Positions 1 to 7,155 of a stretch of 31,576 nt of DNA are shown piece by piece. Source of the DNA: JAAYDH01 sp964345825 (GTDB taxonomy: Bacteria > Bacillota_I > Bacilli_A > RFN20 > CAG-826); the NCBI GenBank assembly GCA_964345825.1, contig CAYFSI010000010.1:1-31576 (forward strand), written 5' to 3'. The position numbers and the translations under genes were made by a program. A model generated the notes under the pieces. That model did no database searches. It was not told where the DNA came from and saw nothing but the letters and a program-made list of their open reading frames with translations. Position 1 is the stretch's first letter. Each line of letters opens with the position of its first letter.

Positions 1-60
1 AGATGTGAGACTGCCGCCATTTACGGATTAAGTGTGATAGGATATCATCTAGAGAAATAG
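1..60 (+). CDS. rsmE: C-terminal end of RsmE (16S rRNA m3U1498 methyltransferase), truncated by window edge
   Basis: The first 60 bases are an open frame of 19 codons ending in TAG. It reads like the last helix of RsmE: a Cys-Glu-Thr-Ala-Ala stretch in place of the usual R-T-E-T-A, followed by Leu-Ser-Val-Ile and a terminal Glu. RsmE methylates U1498 of 16S rRNA, and this C-terminal segment belongs to its SPOUT knot. The identification rests on this short tail plus synteny: in Bacillus, rsmE (yqeU) lies directly before mtaB (yqeV), and mtaB is the second gene downstream here. The start lies outside the window. Confidence 0.6.
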   Translation, partial: RCETAAIYGLSVIGYHLEK

Positions 61-61
61 T

Positions 62-835
62 ATGGGAATTTTTTCGTTATTAAACAAATATCAAAGAAAA
101 AGAAAAGCTTTTCAAAAAAGTGAAGAGTATCGTTTTTTTCTTGAGAATCGCGAATCGTTGAACAAATTTCCAAAATACTCTTTTTTATATGATAGCGATA
201 TTGATGACTTCAGCGTCATGAGAGCGAACTGTATTCTCTATGGTTTGTTTAATAAAGACACTATTGAAAAGGAAGTCATCAATCTTAATAAATATCTTCC
301 CACTCATTCAAAATCCGATAGTAGAATTTTCCGCAAAGCCTTAGAAGAAATACTGGTGGAACTCCCCTACTTGATGTCCAATAAAGAGAAAATATTCATT
401 CCTTTTTTCACGAGAGCAATTAACCTAATATATGTTGAAGAACCGGAAAAACTTTTACTCCTTCCTTACTCCGAATTAATTAAGAATTATTTTAATGCAA
501 TTGTCGATCCGTTTGACACTTATGGAGCGGAATTATTTAATTCCTATTTTACTCGTTTAGTAAAGGTCTTTAGCAACGGAAAAGAAGTAGCCTATTTTCA
601 TTATGACACTCTGAGCATTTACATCGTTAATTCTCAAGGCCGTCTCGATGAAAAGATTGTGCTTTTCGATAGATTTATGAAACGTATTAGTGATCACCAT
701 ATGCTCGAAAGAATCAAACCAGTGGTGGAATCATATTTTAAATATAATCGAGAGGAATTTGTCCAAAATCTCTTTAAAAGTGGGTTTATTTCCACGAAAA
801 TGCTCTCAATAATCAATAAAAAATCAAAGGTCTAA
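62..835 (+). CDS. Unknown protein of 257 residues between rsmE and mtaB
   Basis: I do not recognise this protein. The ATG comes one base after the rsmE stop and mtaB starts 4 bases after its end, so it is almost certainly translated from the same polycistronic mRNA. It is soluble (no signal peptide, no membrane helix), starts with a basic segment (residues 8-20, rich in Lys/Arg/Gln), and is rich in Phe, Tyr, Asn and Lys. The middle (residues 90-180) is predicted helical. No Cys pair, Walker motif or other catalytic signature is visible. In Bacillus nothing separates rsmE from mtaB, so this is a lineage-specific insertion; a role near translation or tRNA modification is only a guess from position. 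No ribosome-binding site is visible ahead of the ATG, so translational coupling to rsmE is likely. Confidence 0.75.
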   Translation: MGIFSLLNKYQRKRKAFQKSEEYRFFLENRESLNKFPKYSFLYDSDIDDFSVMRANCILYGLFNKDTIEKEVINLNKYLPTHSKSDSRIFRKALEEILVELPYLMSNKEKIFIPFFTRAINLIYVEEPEKLLLLPYSELIKNYFNAIVDPFDTYGAELFNSYFTRLVKVFSNGKEVAYFHYDTLSIYIVNSQGRLDEKIVLFDRFMKRISDHHMLERIKPVVESYFKYNREEFVQNLFKSGFISTKMLSIINKKSKV

Positions 836-839
836 TTCC

Positions 840-2111
840 ATGATTTTTAAAATTTTTTCTTTAGGCTGCAAAGTCAATAGTTATGAATGCGCAGCATTAG
901 CATCTCTGCTTAGAAACGAGGGATTTAAAGAAGATGATTCAACGGCACCAGATGTTGTAATTATCAACACATGCTCAGTGACTTCAACTGCCGACCAAAA
1001 ATCCCGTCAACATATTCGAAAATTTCAACGACTCTATCCTAACGCAATTACCGTTGTTATGGGCTGTTATGCTCAGGGCAACAAGGATTATATCTTAGAA
1101 TATATTAAACCCACAATTTTAGTGGGTGCGTCTCATCGTAATGAAATTCCCACTTTGATAAAGCAATACCAAAAGACTCAGCAAAATATTGTTCTTTTGG
1201 ATGATGACGTTCGCCATTTTTCTTACGAAGAATTTGGCATCACCTCTTATTACGAGAACACAAGAGCGTATTTAAAAATTGAAGATGGATGCAACAATTT
1301 TTGTACTTATTGTATTATCCCTTATCGTCGGGGCCAACTTCGCTCCCGACAACCGATACATGTTTTTTCCGAAGCTGAATATTTAGTCAAACAAGGATAT
1401 CAAGAAATTATACTCTCTGGAATTCATGTCGGAGGATACGGTCAAGATTTAAAAAACGCTACCTTCTCAGAACTTGTTGAGAAGCTTTTAGGTATTCCCA
1501 ATCTCTCCTCTTTAAGAATTTCTTCAATTGAGGAAAGTGAAATTGATGAACATCTAATTCGCCTTCTGAAGGAAAAGGACAATCTGGCTAAACATTTACA
1601 TATTCCTTTACAGAGTGGATCTCCCACGGTTTTAAAGCGAATGGCGAGGCGATATTCCACTGATGATTTCCTAACAAAAATTAAGAGAATTAAAACAGAA
1701 ATTCCTGAAATTGCTATCACAACGGATGTAATTGTCGGTTTTCCAGGTGAAACGGATGAAGAATTTGAACAAACCTATCAATTCATTAAGGATTGTGGTT
1801 TTCACTTACTCCATGTTTTTCCCTTTTCTCCACGAGAAGGAACTCCCGCCGCTAAGATGACAAATCAAATATCTTCGGAGATAAAAAAACAAAGAGTTAA
1901 TAGACTAATCAATCTTTCGAAAGAATTATGGGATAACTATACTTCGACTTTCATTAATCAAATGGTAACTATTTTGGTTGAAAGATACGAGAAAGGTTTT
2001 AATATTGGTCACACAACAAATTATATTGAAGTCAAAGTTCCTTCTTTTGAAGGAAGAATTGGAAAACATTTATCAGTGAAATTAACAAAAGATATGATAT
2101 TGCCGAAATAA
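840..2111 (+). CDS. mtaB: MtaB: tRNA N6-threonylcarbamoyladenosine (t6A37) methylthiotransferase
   Basis: This radical-SAM enzyme converts t6A37 to ms2t6A37 in tRNAs reading ANN codons. The N-terminal MTTase domain carries its cluster cysteines at 10 (SLGCKVNSYE), 45 (NTCSVT) and 76 (MGCYAQG). The radical-SAM cluster is C151/C155/C158 in DGCNNFCTYC. A glycine-rich VGFPGETDEEF segment follows, then a C-terminal TRAM-like RNA-binding region. At 423 residues it has the family length. The CKVNSYE motif separates MtaB from MiaB and RimO; a RimO paralogue lies at 17389. It follows the unknown gene by 4 bases with an AAAGG ribosome-binding site, in the conserved rsmE-mtaB order. Confidence 0.93.
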   Translation: MIFKIFSLGCKVNSYECAALASLLRNEGFKEDDSTAPDVVIINTCSVTSTADQKSRQHIRKFQRLYPNAITVVMGCYAQGNKDYILEYIKPTILVGASHRNEIPTLIKQYQKTQQNIVLLDDDVRHFSYEEFGITSYYENTRAYLKIEDGCNNFCTYCIIPYRRGQLRSRQPIHVFSEAEYLVKQGYQEIILSGIHVGGYGQDLKNATFSELVEKLLGIPNLSSLRISSIEESEIDEHLIRLLKEKDNLAKHLHIPLQSGSPTVLKRMARRYSTDDFLTKIKRIKTEIPEIAITTDVIVGFPGETDEEFEQTYQFIKDCGFHLLHVFPFSPREGTPAAKMTNQISSEIKKQRVNRLINLSKELWDNYTSTFINQMVTILVERYEKGFNIGHTTNYIEVKVPSFEGRIGKHLSVKLTKDMILPK

Positions 2112-2144
2112 AATGAGTTTATTTAGAACTTGTCAAAAATCGGC

Positions 2145-2173
2145 TTGACTAACCCCTATAGTATTAATATAAT
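2145..2173 (+). promoter_or_regulatory. sigma-A-type promoter of rpmF
   Basis: TTGACT (2145-2150) and TATAAT (2168-2173) are separated by exactly 17 bp, a near-consensus housekeeping promoter. It gives a short leader to the GGGAGG ribosome-binding site before rpmF at 2204. Confidence 0.8.
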
Positions 2174-2203
2174 TAATCAGGTTAAATAAGGGAGGATATC
2201 GCT

Positions 2204-2488
2204 ATGGCAGTCCCACAAAGACGAACTTCGAAAACAAGAAAAAGATTAAGAAGAACACATTTTAAATTAAACGTTACTGGTTTAGTCACATGCCCCAACT
2301 GTGGCACGATGATCAAATCTCACCACGTCTGTCCAAAATGTGGATTCTATGATGGCAAAGTCGTTTACTTAAACGGCAAGTATGTCACTAAAGAAGCAGA
2401 AAAGAAAGCCGCTGAAGCTGGCAAAAAGTCAACTCGTAAACCAGCCAAAAAATCAGTTGCAAAAAAAGCTGAACCAAAAGCTGAATAA
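2204..2488 (+). CDS. rpmF: 50S ribosomal protein L32 with a long Lys/Ala-rich tail
   Basis: L32 is a small zinc-binding protein of the large ribosomal subunit. The start MAVPQRRTSKTRKR is the canonical L32 N-terminus, and the zinc ribbon has C30/C33 (CPNCG) and C43/C46 (CPKCG). Family members are about 56-60 residues; this one is 94. The extra ~35 residues (from about 59) are a low-complexity lysine/alanine tail with several KKA/KKS units. It has its own strong promoter and GGGAGG site and is followed by a terminator, so it is a single-gene unit. The tail is probably disordered and RNA-binding; whether it is kept in the mature protein cannot be told. Confidence 0.95.
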   Translation: MAVPQRRTSKTRKRLRRTHFKLNVTGLVTCPNCGTMIKSHHVCPKCGFYDGKVVYLNGKYVTKEAEKKAAEAGKKSTRKPAKKSVAKKAEPKAE

Positions 2489-2493
2489 AGATT

Positions 2494-2517
2494 AGGTCAC
2501 ACGACCTTTTCTTTTTG
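2494..2517 (+). terminator. rho-independent terminator of rpmF
   Basis: Stem AGGTC/GACCT with loop ACAC, followed by TTTCTTTTT. Confidence 0.7.
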
Positions 2518-2544
2518 TTTATAATAATAAAAGAGGTAATTTTT

Positions 2545-3180
2545 ATGAAATACAACAAATTTATCGATCATACTTTACTGAAACAAGATGCGATGCCGGA
2601 ACAAATTATGAGACTTTGCGAAGAAGCAAAGGCTTTTGATTTTATGAGTGTTTGCGTTAACCCTGCCTATGTTCCTTTAGCTCACGAATGTCTAAAAGGC
2701 AGTGATGTTAAAGTGTGCACAGTCATTGGCTTTCCTTTGGGAATGAATTTAACGAAAACAAAGCTCGAAGAAACTGAACTTGCTCTCAAAGAAGGCGCTG
2801 AAGAAATTGATATGGTTATCAATGTTGGAATGCTTAAAGCAGGACATGATGAATATGTTGAAGGAGAAATCTCTCTTCTCAAACAGGCTTGTGGAAAGAA
2901 AGTTTTGAAAGTGATTATCGAAACTTGTTTACTTACTGATGATGAAAAAGTGCGCGCTTGTGTTGTAAGCAAAAAGGCAGGAGCCGATTATGTTAAGACT
3001 AGCACTGGATTTTCTACTGGTGGTGCTACCGTTCACGATGTTGCTTTAATGCGCAAAACCGTTGGCCCAAAAATGGGAGTCAAAGCTTCAGGAGGCGTAA
3101 AAACTCACGAAGATCTCCTCGCCATGGTGGAAGCAGGAGCCAGTCGCATTGGAACCAGCAATGGTTGCAAGATAATCTAA
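2545..3180 (+). CDS. deoC: Deoxyribose-phosphate aldolase
   Basis: DeoC cleaves 2-deoxy-D-ribose 5-phosphate to glyceraldehyde 3-phosphate and acetaldehyde in deoxynucleoside catabolism. The class I aldolase residues are present: Schiff-base Lys151 in ADYVKTSTGF, the second active-site Lys180 in VKASGGV, and Asp89 in EIDMVINVG. The length is 211 residues (family about 210-225). I chose the ATG at 2545 (MKYNKFIDHTLL), with AAGAGG 8 bases upstream, rather than the in-frame TTG at 2515, which lies inside the preceding terminator's T tract. A TATAAT at 2520-2525 may be its -10 box. It is flanked by terminators on both sides. Confidence 0.95.
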   Translation: MKYNKFIDHTLLKQDAMPEQIMRLCEEAKAFDFMSVCVNPAYVPLAHECLKGSDVKVCTVIGFPLGMNLTKTKLEETELALKEGAEEIDMVINVGMLKAGHDEYVEGEISLLKQACGKKVLKVIIETCLLTDDEKVRACVVSKKAGADYVKTSTGFSTGGATVHDVALMRKTVGPKMGVKASGGVKTHEDLLAMVEAGASRIGTSNGCKII

Positions 3181-3192
3181 TAAAAAACATCA

Positions 3193-3216
3193 AGGGTCGA
3201 GAGGCCCTTTTTATTT
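3193..3216 (+). terminator. rho-independent terminator of deoC
   Basis: Stem AGGGTC/GGCCCT (one G-U pair) with a GAGA tetraloop, followed by a T-rich tract. Confidence 0.8.
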
Positions 3217-3217
3217 C

Positions 3218-3247
3218 TTGATTTTTATTTATAAATAAGTCTATAAT
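3218..3247 (+). promoter_or_regulatory. promoter of rpsU
   Basis: TTGATT (3218-3223), 18-bp spacer, TATAAT (3242-3247); the start codon of rpsU follows 34 bases later with an AGGAGGTG site. Confidence 0.75.
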
Positions 3248-3281
3248 AGACAAGCGCAAGCAACTTAGGAGGTGAACACTT

Positions 3282-3458
3282 ATGCCAAAGACTTCAGTTC
3301 GTGAAAACGAAACACTTGATGATGCATTACGCAGATTCAAACGTCAAGTCAGCAAAGCGGGCACCATCCAAGAAGCTCGCAAGAGAAAATTCTTTTTAAA
3401 GAAGAGTCTCAAAAGAAAAGTTAAAAGCGATAACGCTCGTCGTAAAAACCGCAAATAA
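3282..3458 (+). CDS. rpsU: 30S ribosomal protein S21
   Basis: A 58-codon ORF with a strong TTAGGAGGTG ribosome-binding site. The product begins MPKTSVRENETLDDALRRFK, the S21 signature, and ends in a long basic helix rich in Lys/Arg (KFFLKKSLKRK). S21 sits on the 30S platform near the anti-Shine-Dalgarno end of 16S rRNA and helps recruit leadered mRNAs. The gene lies just after mtaB/deoC, matching the Bacillus order around yqeV-rpsU. No poly-T terminator separates it from the initiator tRNA downstream, so the two are probably co-transcribed. Confidence 0.96.
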   Translation: MPKTSVRENETLDDALRRFKRQVSKAGTIQEARKRKFFLKKSLKRKVKSDNARRKNRK

Positions 3459-3465
3459 CTAATTA

Positions 3466-3484
3466 CTGGGCCTAATGAGCCCAG
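3466..3484 (+). other. hairpin between rpsU and the initiator tRNA
   Basis: Perfect stem CTGGGC/GCCCAG with a 7-base loop, ending 5 bases before the tRNA. There is no T tract, so it is more likely an mRNA 3'-end protector or a processing signal of an rpsU-tRNA transcript than a terminator. Confidence 0.45.
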
Positions 3485-3489
3485 AACAT

Positions 3490-3567
3490 CGCGGGGTAGA
3501 GCAGCTTGGTAGCTCGTCAGGCCCATAACCTGAAGGTCAGTTGGTTCAAATCCACTCCCCGCAACCA
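3490..3567 (+). tRNA. tRNA-fMet (initiator, anticodon CAT), structurally atypical
   Basis: The acceptor stem has C1 opposite A72 (CGCGGGG / CCCCGCA), the hallmark of bacterial initiator tRNA, and ACCA is encoded. The D arm is canonical (GAGC/GCTC with TTGG). Three oddities are visible. The anticodon loop is CCCATAA, so position 33 is C instead of the near-universal U. The anticodon stem TCAGG/CCTGA has only two of the three G-C pairs usual in initiators (29-41 is A-U). The T arm has six bases (AGTTGG) facing CCACT, so one T is bulged and the gene is 78 nt instead of 77. It is followed by a terminator. It may be functional, a decaying copy, or carry a sequence error. Confidence 0.88.
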
Positions 3568-3578
3568 TTCGAAAATCT

Positions 3579-3602
3579 AGACCACTTATGTGGTCTTTTT
3601 TC
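3579..3602 (+). terminator. terminator after initiator tRNA
   Basis: Stem AGACCAC/GTGGTCT with loop TTAT and T6 tail. Confidence 0.85.
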
Positions 3603-3756
3603 ATAGCGAAGTGTATTTAATTCGGACTCTAAACATAACGTATTGTTACAGATATACAAAAACAAATAATTTTCCAAACTTTCATTTTTTGAGCCTATAT
3701 CACTTTGTGGTTTTAAAATATGCATAAAAATACGATAATTTACTAAGAGTAGAAAT

Positions 3757-4275
3757 ATGATTGAAATAAAGCAAATATTACCCGACAACGAGAATGACGC
3801 CAATATACCCAACCAACCTTTCAAGATTTGGGGGAAAATGATTCCATCTCTTCATAATGGAGAATGGGATTATCAAGTAGTGGAATTTAAAGAAACTGCC
3901 GAAATGTGTTTTCCAGATTGTTTTTATGATATAAAAAACGGGGATAGTATTTTTTATGGCGCTTATGATGGAGATAAGTGTATAGGTGTCGCTGTTCTTC
4001 GAAAAGGAATGTTTAAATATCTATATTTGGATGATTTAAAAATAAATTCAAAATATCGCCGTCAAGGTGTTGGATCTATGCTTATTAAGGTCTGCTTAGA
4101 AAGGGCAAAAATGCAACATATGGAAGGCATATATACTATTGGACAAGATAATAATCTATCTGCTTGCTTATTCTATATTAGTCAAGGATTCAAAATAGGA
4201 GGCTTTGACAACAAAACTTATCAAGGTACCTCTCAAGAAGGAAAAGCTGATATTGCTTTTTTCCTTGATTGCTAA
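3757..4275 (+). CDS. GNAT acetyltransferase, SatA/YyaR (streptothricin acetyltransferase)-like
   Basis: 172 residues with a GNAT fold. The acetyl-CoA loop is YRRQGVGSMLI (motif A, R/Q-x-x-G-x-G), preceded by the strand KYLYLDDLKINSK. The C-terminal part has DNNLSACLFYISQGFKIGG, as in SatA-like N-acetyltransferases, and the N-terminal half keeps the 'GKMIPSLHNGEWDY' layout typical of that family. SatA enzymes acetylate the beta-lysine of streptothricin, but many relatives have other or unknown substrates, so resistance is only a possibility. The start is the ATG with AAGAG about 8 bases upstream. The 157 bp before it follow a tRNA terminator, so it has its own promoter, which I could not place firmly. 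Confidence 0.72.
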   Translation: MIEIKQILPDNENDANIPNQPFKIWGKMIPSLHNGEWDYQVVEFKETAEMCFPDCFYDIKNGDSIFYGAYDGDKCIGVAVLRKGMFKYLYLDDLKINSKYRRQGVGSMLIKVCLERAKMQHMEGIYTIGQDNNLSACLFYISQGFKIGGFDNKTYQGTSQEGKADIAFFLDC

Positions 4276-4589
4276 TCGTGCCACATTCCTTCTTAAAATC
4301 CACCAAAGAGAAAAAAGTTTGCCGTAACGGATTATGGAAATATTCTAGACACCCAAATTATCTAGGCGAAAATCTCGTCTGGATTGGCGTTTTCATTTCT
4401 CTATTATTGAGCCACTATTCTCATTGGTACCTCGGTTATGGGTTCATTTTGATTCTCTTGCTATTCGAATTCATCTCTATTCCTTTGATGGAAAAGCGTC
4501 AGATATCGCGGAGAAGTGATTATCTCGAATATAAAAGAGTCACTCCTCGCTTGTTCATAATTCCTAAATTCAAAAAGAAAAACACTTAA
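4269..4589 (+). pseudogene. C-terminal remnant of a DUF1295 / steroid 5-alpha-reductase-like membrane protein
   Basis: The frame encodes the highly conserved C-terminal part of DUF1295 proteins: GLWKYSRHPNYLGE (about residues 21-34), two hydrophobic segments (34-51 and 56-75), then IPLMEKRQ and DYLEYKRVTPRLF. Full members have roughly 250-300 residues with several more N-terminal helices; here they are missing. The frame begins only with a TTG overlapping the stop of the acetyltransferase by 7 bases. An in-frame TGA stands directly upstream, and there is no ribosome-binding site. It is best read as a decayed 3' end fused against the acetyltransferase gene by deletion. A short translated fragment cannot be excluded. 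Confidence 0.75.
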
Positions 4590-4619
4590 TATTGATCTCT
4601 TTTAATCTAAGCGTATCGT

Positions 4620-4648
4620 TTGGTAAAAACTTGAACAAACTATACAAT
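4620..4648 (+). promoter_or_regulatory. probable promoter of the cupin gene
   Basis: TTGGTA (4620-4625), 17-bp spacer, TACAAT (4643-4648); the ATG follows at 4669 with a TTGAGG site. Confidence 0.55.
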
Positions 4649-4668
4649 AGAAATATTGAGGTATTAAT

Positions 4669-4992
4669 ATGTTCAAAAACATCAATAAAAACGAAAAGAT
4701 TCTATTGAGAGACCAAGTCGATTATCACGAGGGACAAGTTATTAGCAAAACGCTCGTTCAAAACGAAAAAGTTAGTGTCACTATTTTTTCTTTTGATAAG
4801 GGAGAAGAAATTTCCACCCATGCTTCGGGAGGAGATGCGATGGTCACTGTCATCGATGGTGTAGGTCGATTCACTGTTGGCGGGAAAGCTCACCTTCTAA
4901 AAGAAGGCGAGACGCTCATCATGCCCAAAGATGTCCCACACTCCGTCTATGGTCAAGAGAAGTTCAAAATGCTTCTCCTAGTCTCGTTCTAA
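4669..4992 (+). CDS. Small single-domain cupin protein
   Basis: 107 residues forming one cupin beta-barrel. Motif 1 is GEEISTHASGGDAMVTVIDG (residues 45-64), where His51 and Asp56 could be metal ligands. Motif 2 is GETLIMPKDVPHSV with the usual Pro and His (His92). This resembles the YdbB/QdoI-like small cupins linked to sugar, quercetin or stress functions, but the substrate cannot be read from sequence. Compared with the classical HxH(x)3-4E set, one His and the Glu of motif 1 are replaced, so metal binding may be weak or altered. It is monocistronic: own promoter and a strong terminator. Confidence 0.85.
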   Translation: MFKNINKNEKILLRDQVDYHEGQVISKTLVQNEKVSVTIFSFDKGEEISTHASGGDAMVTVIDGVGRFTVGGKAHLLKEGETLIMPKDVPHSVYGQEKFKMLLLVSF

Positions 4993-5003
4993 TAAATCAA
5001 ATT

Positions 5004-5032
5004 GAAAAGCGATGTCATTCGCTTTTCTTTTA
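5004..5032 (+). terminator. terminator of the cupin gene
   Basis: Nine-base-pair stem GAAAAGCGA/TCGCTTTTC with loop TGTCAT and a T tract. Confidence 0.85.
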
Positions 5033-5138
5033 ATGTGTGCCCAAAAGATATCATTTATAATGAACATCGGTAAAAGTCTACGCCACGTAGATAACATTTA
5101 ATCTCAGAATATGAAATTATATGGTCAGGAGGTAAAAC

Positions 5139-5768
5139 ATGGATCCAGTTAAAATTGGAAACTTCATCAGAGAATGTCGCAAAGAAAAAGGATATACACA
5201 AGAAACCCTAGCCGATAAAATATTCGTCAGTCCTAAGACAATATCGAAATGGGAAACAGGAAACGGAACCCCTGATGTTTCGGTGATGTCTCTTTTATGT
5301 AAAGAATTAGGCATCAGTCTCAACGAACTTTTTTCGGGAGAACATCTCGATGACCAAAACTACCGAATCAATGCTGAAAAAAACTTAAAACTTATGATTG
5401 ATCATGAAAGAGAAACTAACAAAAAATTACTAATTGCCGAAATTTTCATGGGGATTTCGATTATGGCGTCTTCCATCGCTTTGATAATTCTTGGAGGATT
5501 ACTCAATCTCGAAGTCTGGCAACGCGTTTTATTCATCGCCGGTGGCTTCCTCGCCTTCGCCTTAGGAGTCGTTGGTTTATGCATCTTGGAAATTCAAGGT
5601 GGCTACTACCAATGTCAACATTGTGGAGAAGTATTTCGTCCATCTTATGGAGCTTATATAAAAGGGATGCACACCATTACCAGACGTCACTTGAAATGTC
5701 CAAATTGTGGAAAATGGAGCATGGCCAAGAGAAGATTATCAAAAAACATTCCTCATAAAGACAAATAA
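5139..5768 (+). CDS. XRE-family regulator with two membrane helices and a C-terminal zinc ribbon
   Basis: 209 residues. Residues 6-65 are an XRE helix-turn-helix (RKEKGYTQETLADKIFVS, then SKWETGNGTPD). Residues 97-119 and 128-150 are two strongly hydrophobic helices. The C-terminus holds two CxxC pairs (159/162 in CQHC and 187/190 in CPNC) forming a probable zinc ribbon. Family knowledge: membrane-tethered XRE proteins occur in Firmicutes and often regulate envelope or transporter genes. Here the DNA-binding domain would be cytoplasmic, the helices form a hairpin, and the ribbon is also cytoplasmic. Its target is unknown. The start follows a strong CAGGAGG site; the next gene is convergent. 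Confidence 0.85.
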   Translation: MDPVKIGNFIRECRKEKGYTQETLADKIFVSPKTISKWETGNGTPDVSVMSLLCKELGISLNELFSGEHLDDQNYRINAEKNLKLMIDHERETNKKLLIAEIFMGISIMASSIALIILGGLLNLEVWQRVLFIAGGFLAFALGVVGLCILEIQGGYYQCQHCGEVFRPSYGAYIKGMHTITRRHLKCPNCGKWSMAKRRLSKNIPHKDK

Positions 5769-5801
5769 AAAGATTTGCAAAACTGAGAGATACCTCAAAT
5801 C
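5766..5801 (-). terminator. terminator of glyA (minus strand)
   Basis: Read on the minus strand: stem GATTTG/CAAATC with an 18-base loop, followed by TTTTT, about 30 bases after the glyA stop. Confidence 0.55.
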
Positions 5802-5829
5802 CCAGATAATAGGAAAAGGGGTACTTTCA

Positions 5830-7041
5830 TTAGATATTTTCAATCAACTTCCAGCCACTGACAATTTTGGCCACTCTTTTTTTAGCTTCAGTCTCATCGA
5901 TTTTGTCCGATAGGAATTCATGAATGAGATGAGCAATTTCTTGAGCGTGTTCTTTTGTACATCCACGAGTAGTCGTAGCGGCAAAGCCAATTCTTAATCC
6001 ACTAGTTTTGTTTGGCTTTAATGTGTCATTTGGAATCATATTTTTATTGGTGGTGACATTGATAGCTTCAAGTTTCTTTTGCGCATCCAAACCATTGATA
6101 CCATAGGTATCTAAAACATTAAGCAAGAAGAGATGGTTATCGGTTCCACTGACAATGGCCCCTAAATGCTTGAATTCTTCCTGACAAGCTTTGGTGTTGT
6201 CTACGACATTCTGAGCGTATTTCTTGAAACCATCGGTATTTGCTTCTTTAAAGCAGATTGCCTTAGCAGCGATAATGTGTTCAAGTGGTCCACCTTGGTA
6301 GAAAGGGAAGATAGCCGAGTTGATTCTCTTAATTAATTCTTCGCTATTAGTGAGTATTAAGCCACCTCTAGGTCCGCGAAGAGTTTTGTGAGTGGTGGAA
6401 GTGACAATGTCGGCGTAAGGGCATGGGTTCATGTGAGCGCCACCGGCGACAAGACCGGCAATATGAGCCATATCGACGAGGAATAAACAGCCAACTTCAT
6501 CGGCGATTTCACGGAATTTCTTGAAATCAATTTCATAAGGATATGCGCTATATCCCGCCATGATCAGATTTGGTTTTTCTTCTAAGGCGATACGACGAAT
6601 CTCGGCATAATCAAGATGCCCTTCTTTATTTAATGGGTAAAACACAAATGAATAGAAGTGACTGGAAAAACTGACTGGAGATCCGTGGGTGAGATGCCCT
6701 CCATCATTTAAGACTAGCGAGAGAATTTTTCCTCCCTCTGGTAATAAAGCGCGATATGCTGCCGCGTTAGCTTGGCTTCCACTATGTGGTTGGACATTGG
6801 CGAACTTACATCCGAATAACTGACAAGCTCTTTCGATAGCGATGTTTTCAATCTTGTCGACAACTTCACATCCGCCATAATAACGGTGTCCAGGATAGCC
6901 TTCTGCATATTTATTGGTCAAAATCGAACTGCAGGCATGACGAACCTCTTTATCGGCATAGTTTTCACTGGCAATTAATTCAATGCCAATGTTTTGGCGA
7001 ACCGTCTCCTCTTTAATTAATAATTCAATCTCTTTATCCAT
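5830..7041 (-). CDS. glyA: Serine hydroxymethyltransferase
   Basis: GlyA interconverts serine and glycine with tetrahydrofolate, supplying one-carbon units. PLP-dependent fold type I: Schiff-base Lys219 in TSTTHKTLRGPRGG, the ELIASEN motif near residues 21-27, YAEGYPGHRYYGG (45-57), the LTHGS segment near 117-121, and DMAHIAGLVAGG with the PLP-pyridine Asp190. 403 residues is at the short end of the family (about 410-420) but no domain is missing. AAGGAG precedes the ATG. It is transcribed alone, divergently from glmS; two palindromes lie in the shared 210-bp intergenic region. Confidence 0.97.
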   Translation of the reverse strand: MDKEIELLIKEETVRQNIGIELIASENYADKEVRHACSSILTNKYAEGYPGHRYYGGCEVVDKIENIAIERACQLFGCKFANVQPHSGSQANAAAYRALLPEGGKILSLVLNDGGHLTHGSPVSFSSHFYSFVFYPLNKEGHLDYAEIRRIALEEKPNLIMAGYSAYPYEIDFKKFREIADEVGCLFLVDMAHIAGLVAGGAHMNPCPYADIVTSTTHKTLRGPRGGLILTNSEELIKRINSAIFPFYQGGPLEHIIAAKAICFKEANTDGFKKYAQNVVDNTKACQEEFKHLGAIVSGTDNHLFLLNVLDTYGINGLDAQKKLEAINVTTNKNMIPNDTLKPNKTSGLRIGFAATTTRGCTKEHAQEIAHLIHEFLSDKIDETEAKKRVAKIVSGWKLIENI

Positions 7042-7091
7042 AATTTAAAACTCCTTTATCCATTCTAACAAAATACATATTAAGAATAATA

Positions 7092-7107
7092 TCGAATATT
7101 CGAATAT
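7092..7107. promoter_or_regulatory. overlapping palindromes upstream of glyA
   Basis: Two overlapping perfect 12-bp palindromes, TCGAATATTCGA (7092-7103) and ATATTCGAATAT (7096-7107), about 50-65 bp before the glyA start codon. This is the expected place for an operator; no regulator can be named. Confidence 0.35.
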
Positions 7108-7155
7108 CGTTAGTAATTTAATAAAAATTAAAAAGATTAAATCTGTTTCTTTTTT

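Noticed and set aside
1442..1720. Minus-strand ORF inside mtaB, and similar minus-strand ORFs inside deoC, glmS, the ABC gene and the antiporter
   Set aside because: They are antisense shadows of clearly coding frames, with no ribosome-binding sites and no recognisable domains.
3344..3824. Minus-strand ORFs across rpsU, the initiator tRNA and its terminator
   Set aside because: They run antisense through a tRNA and two terminators and lack any homology signal.
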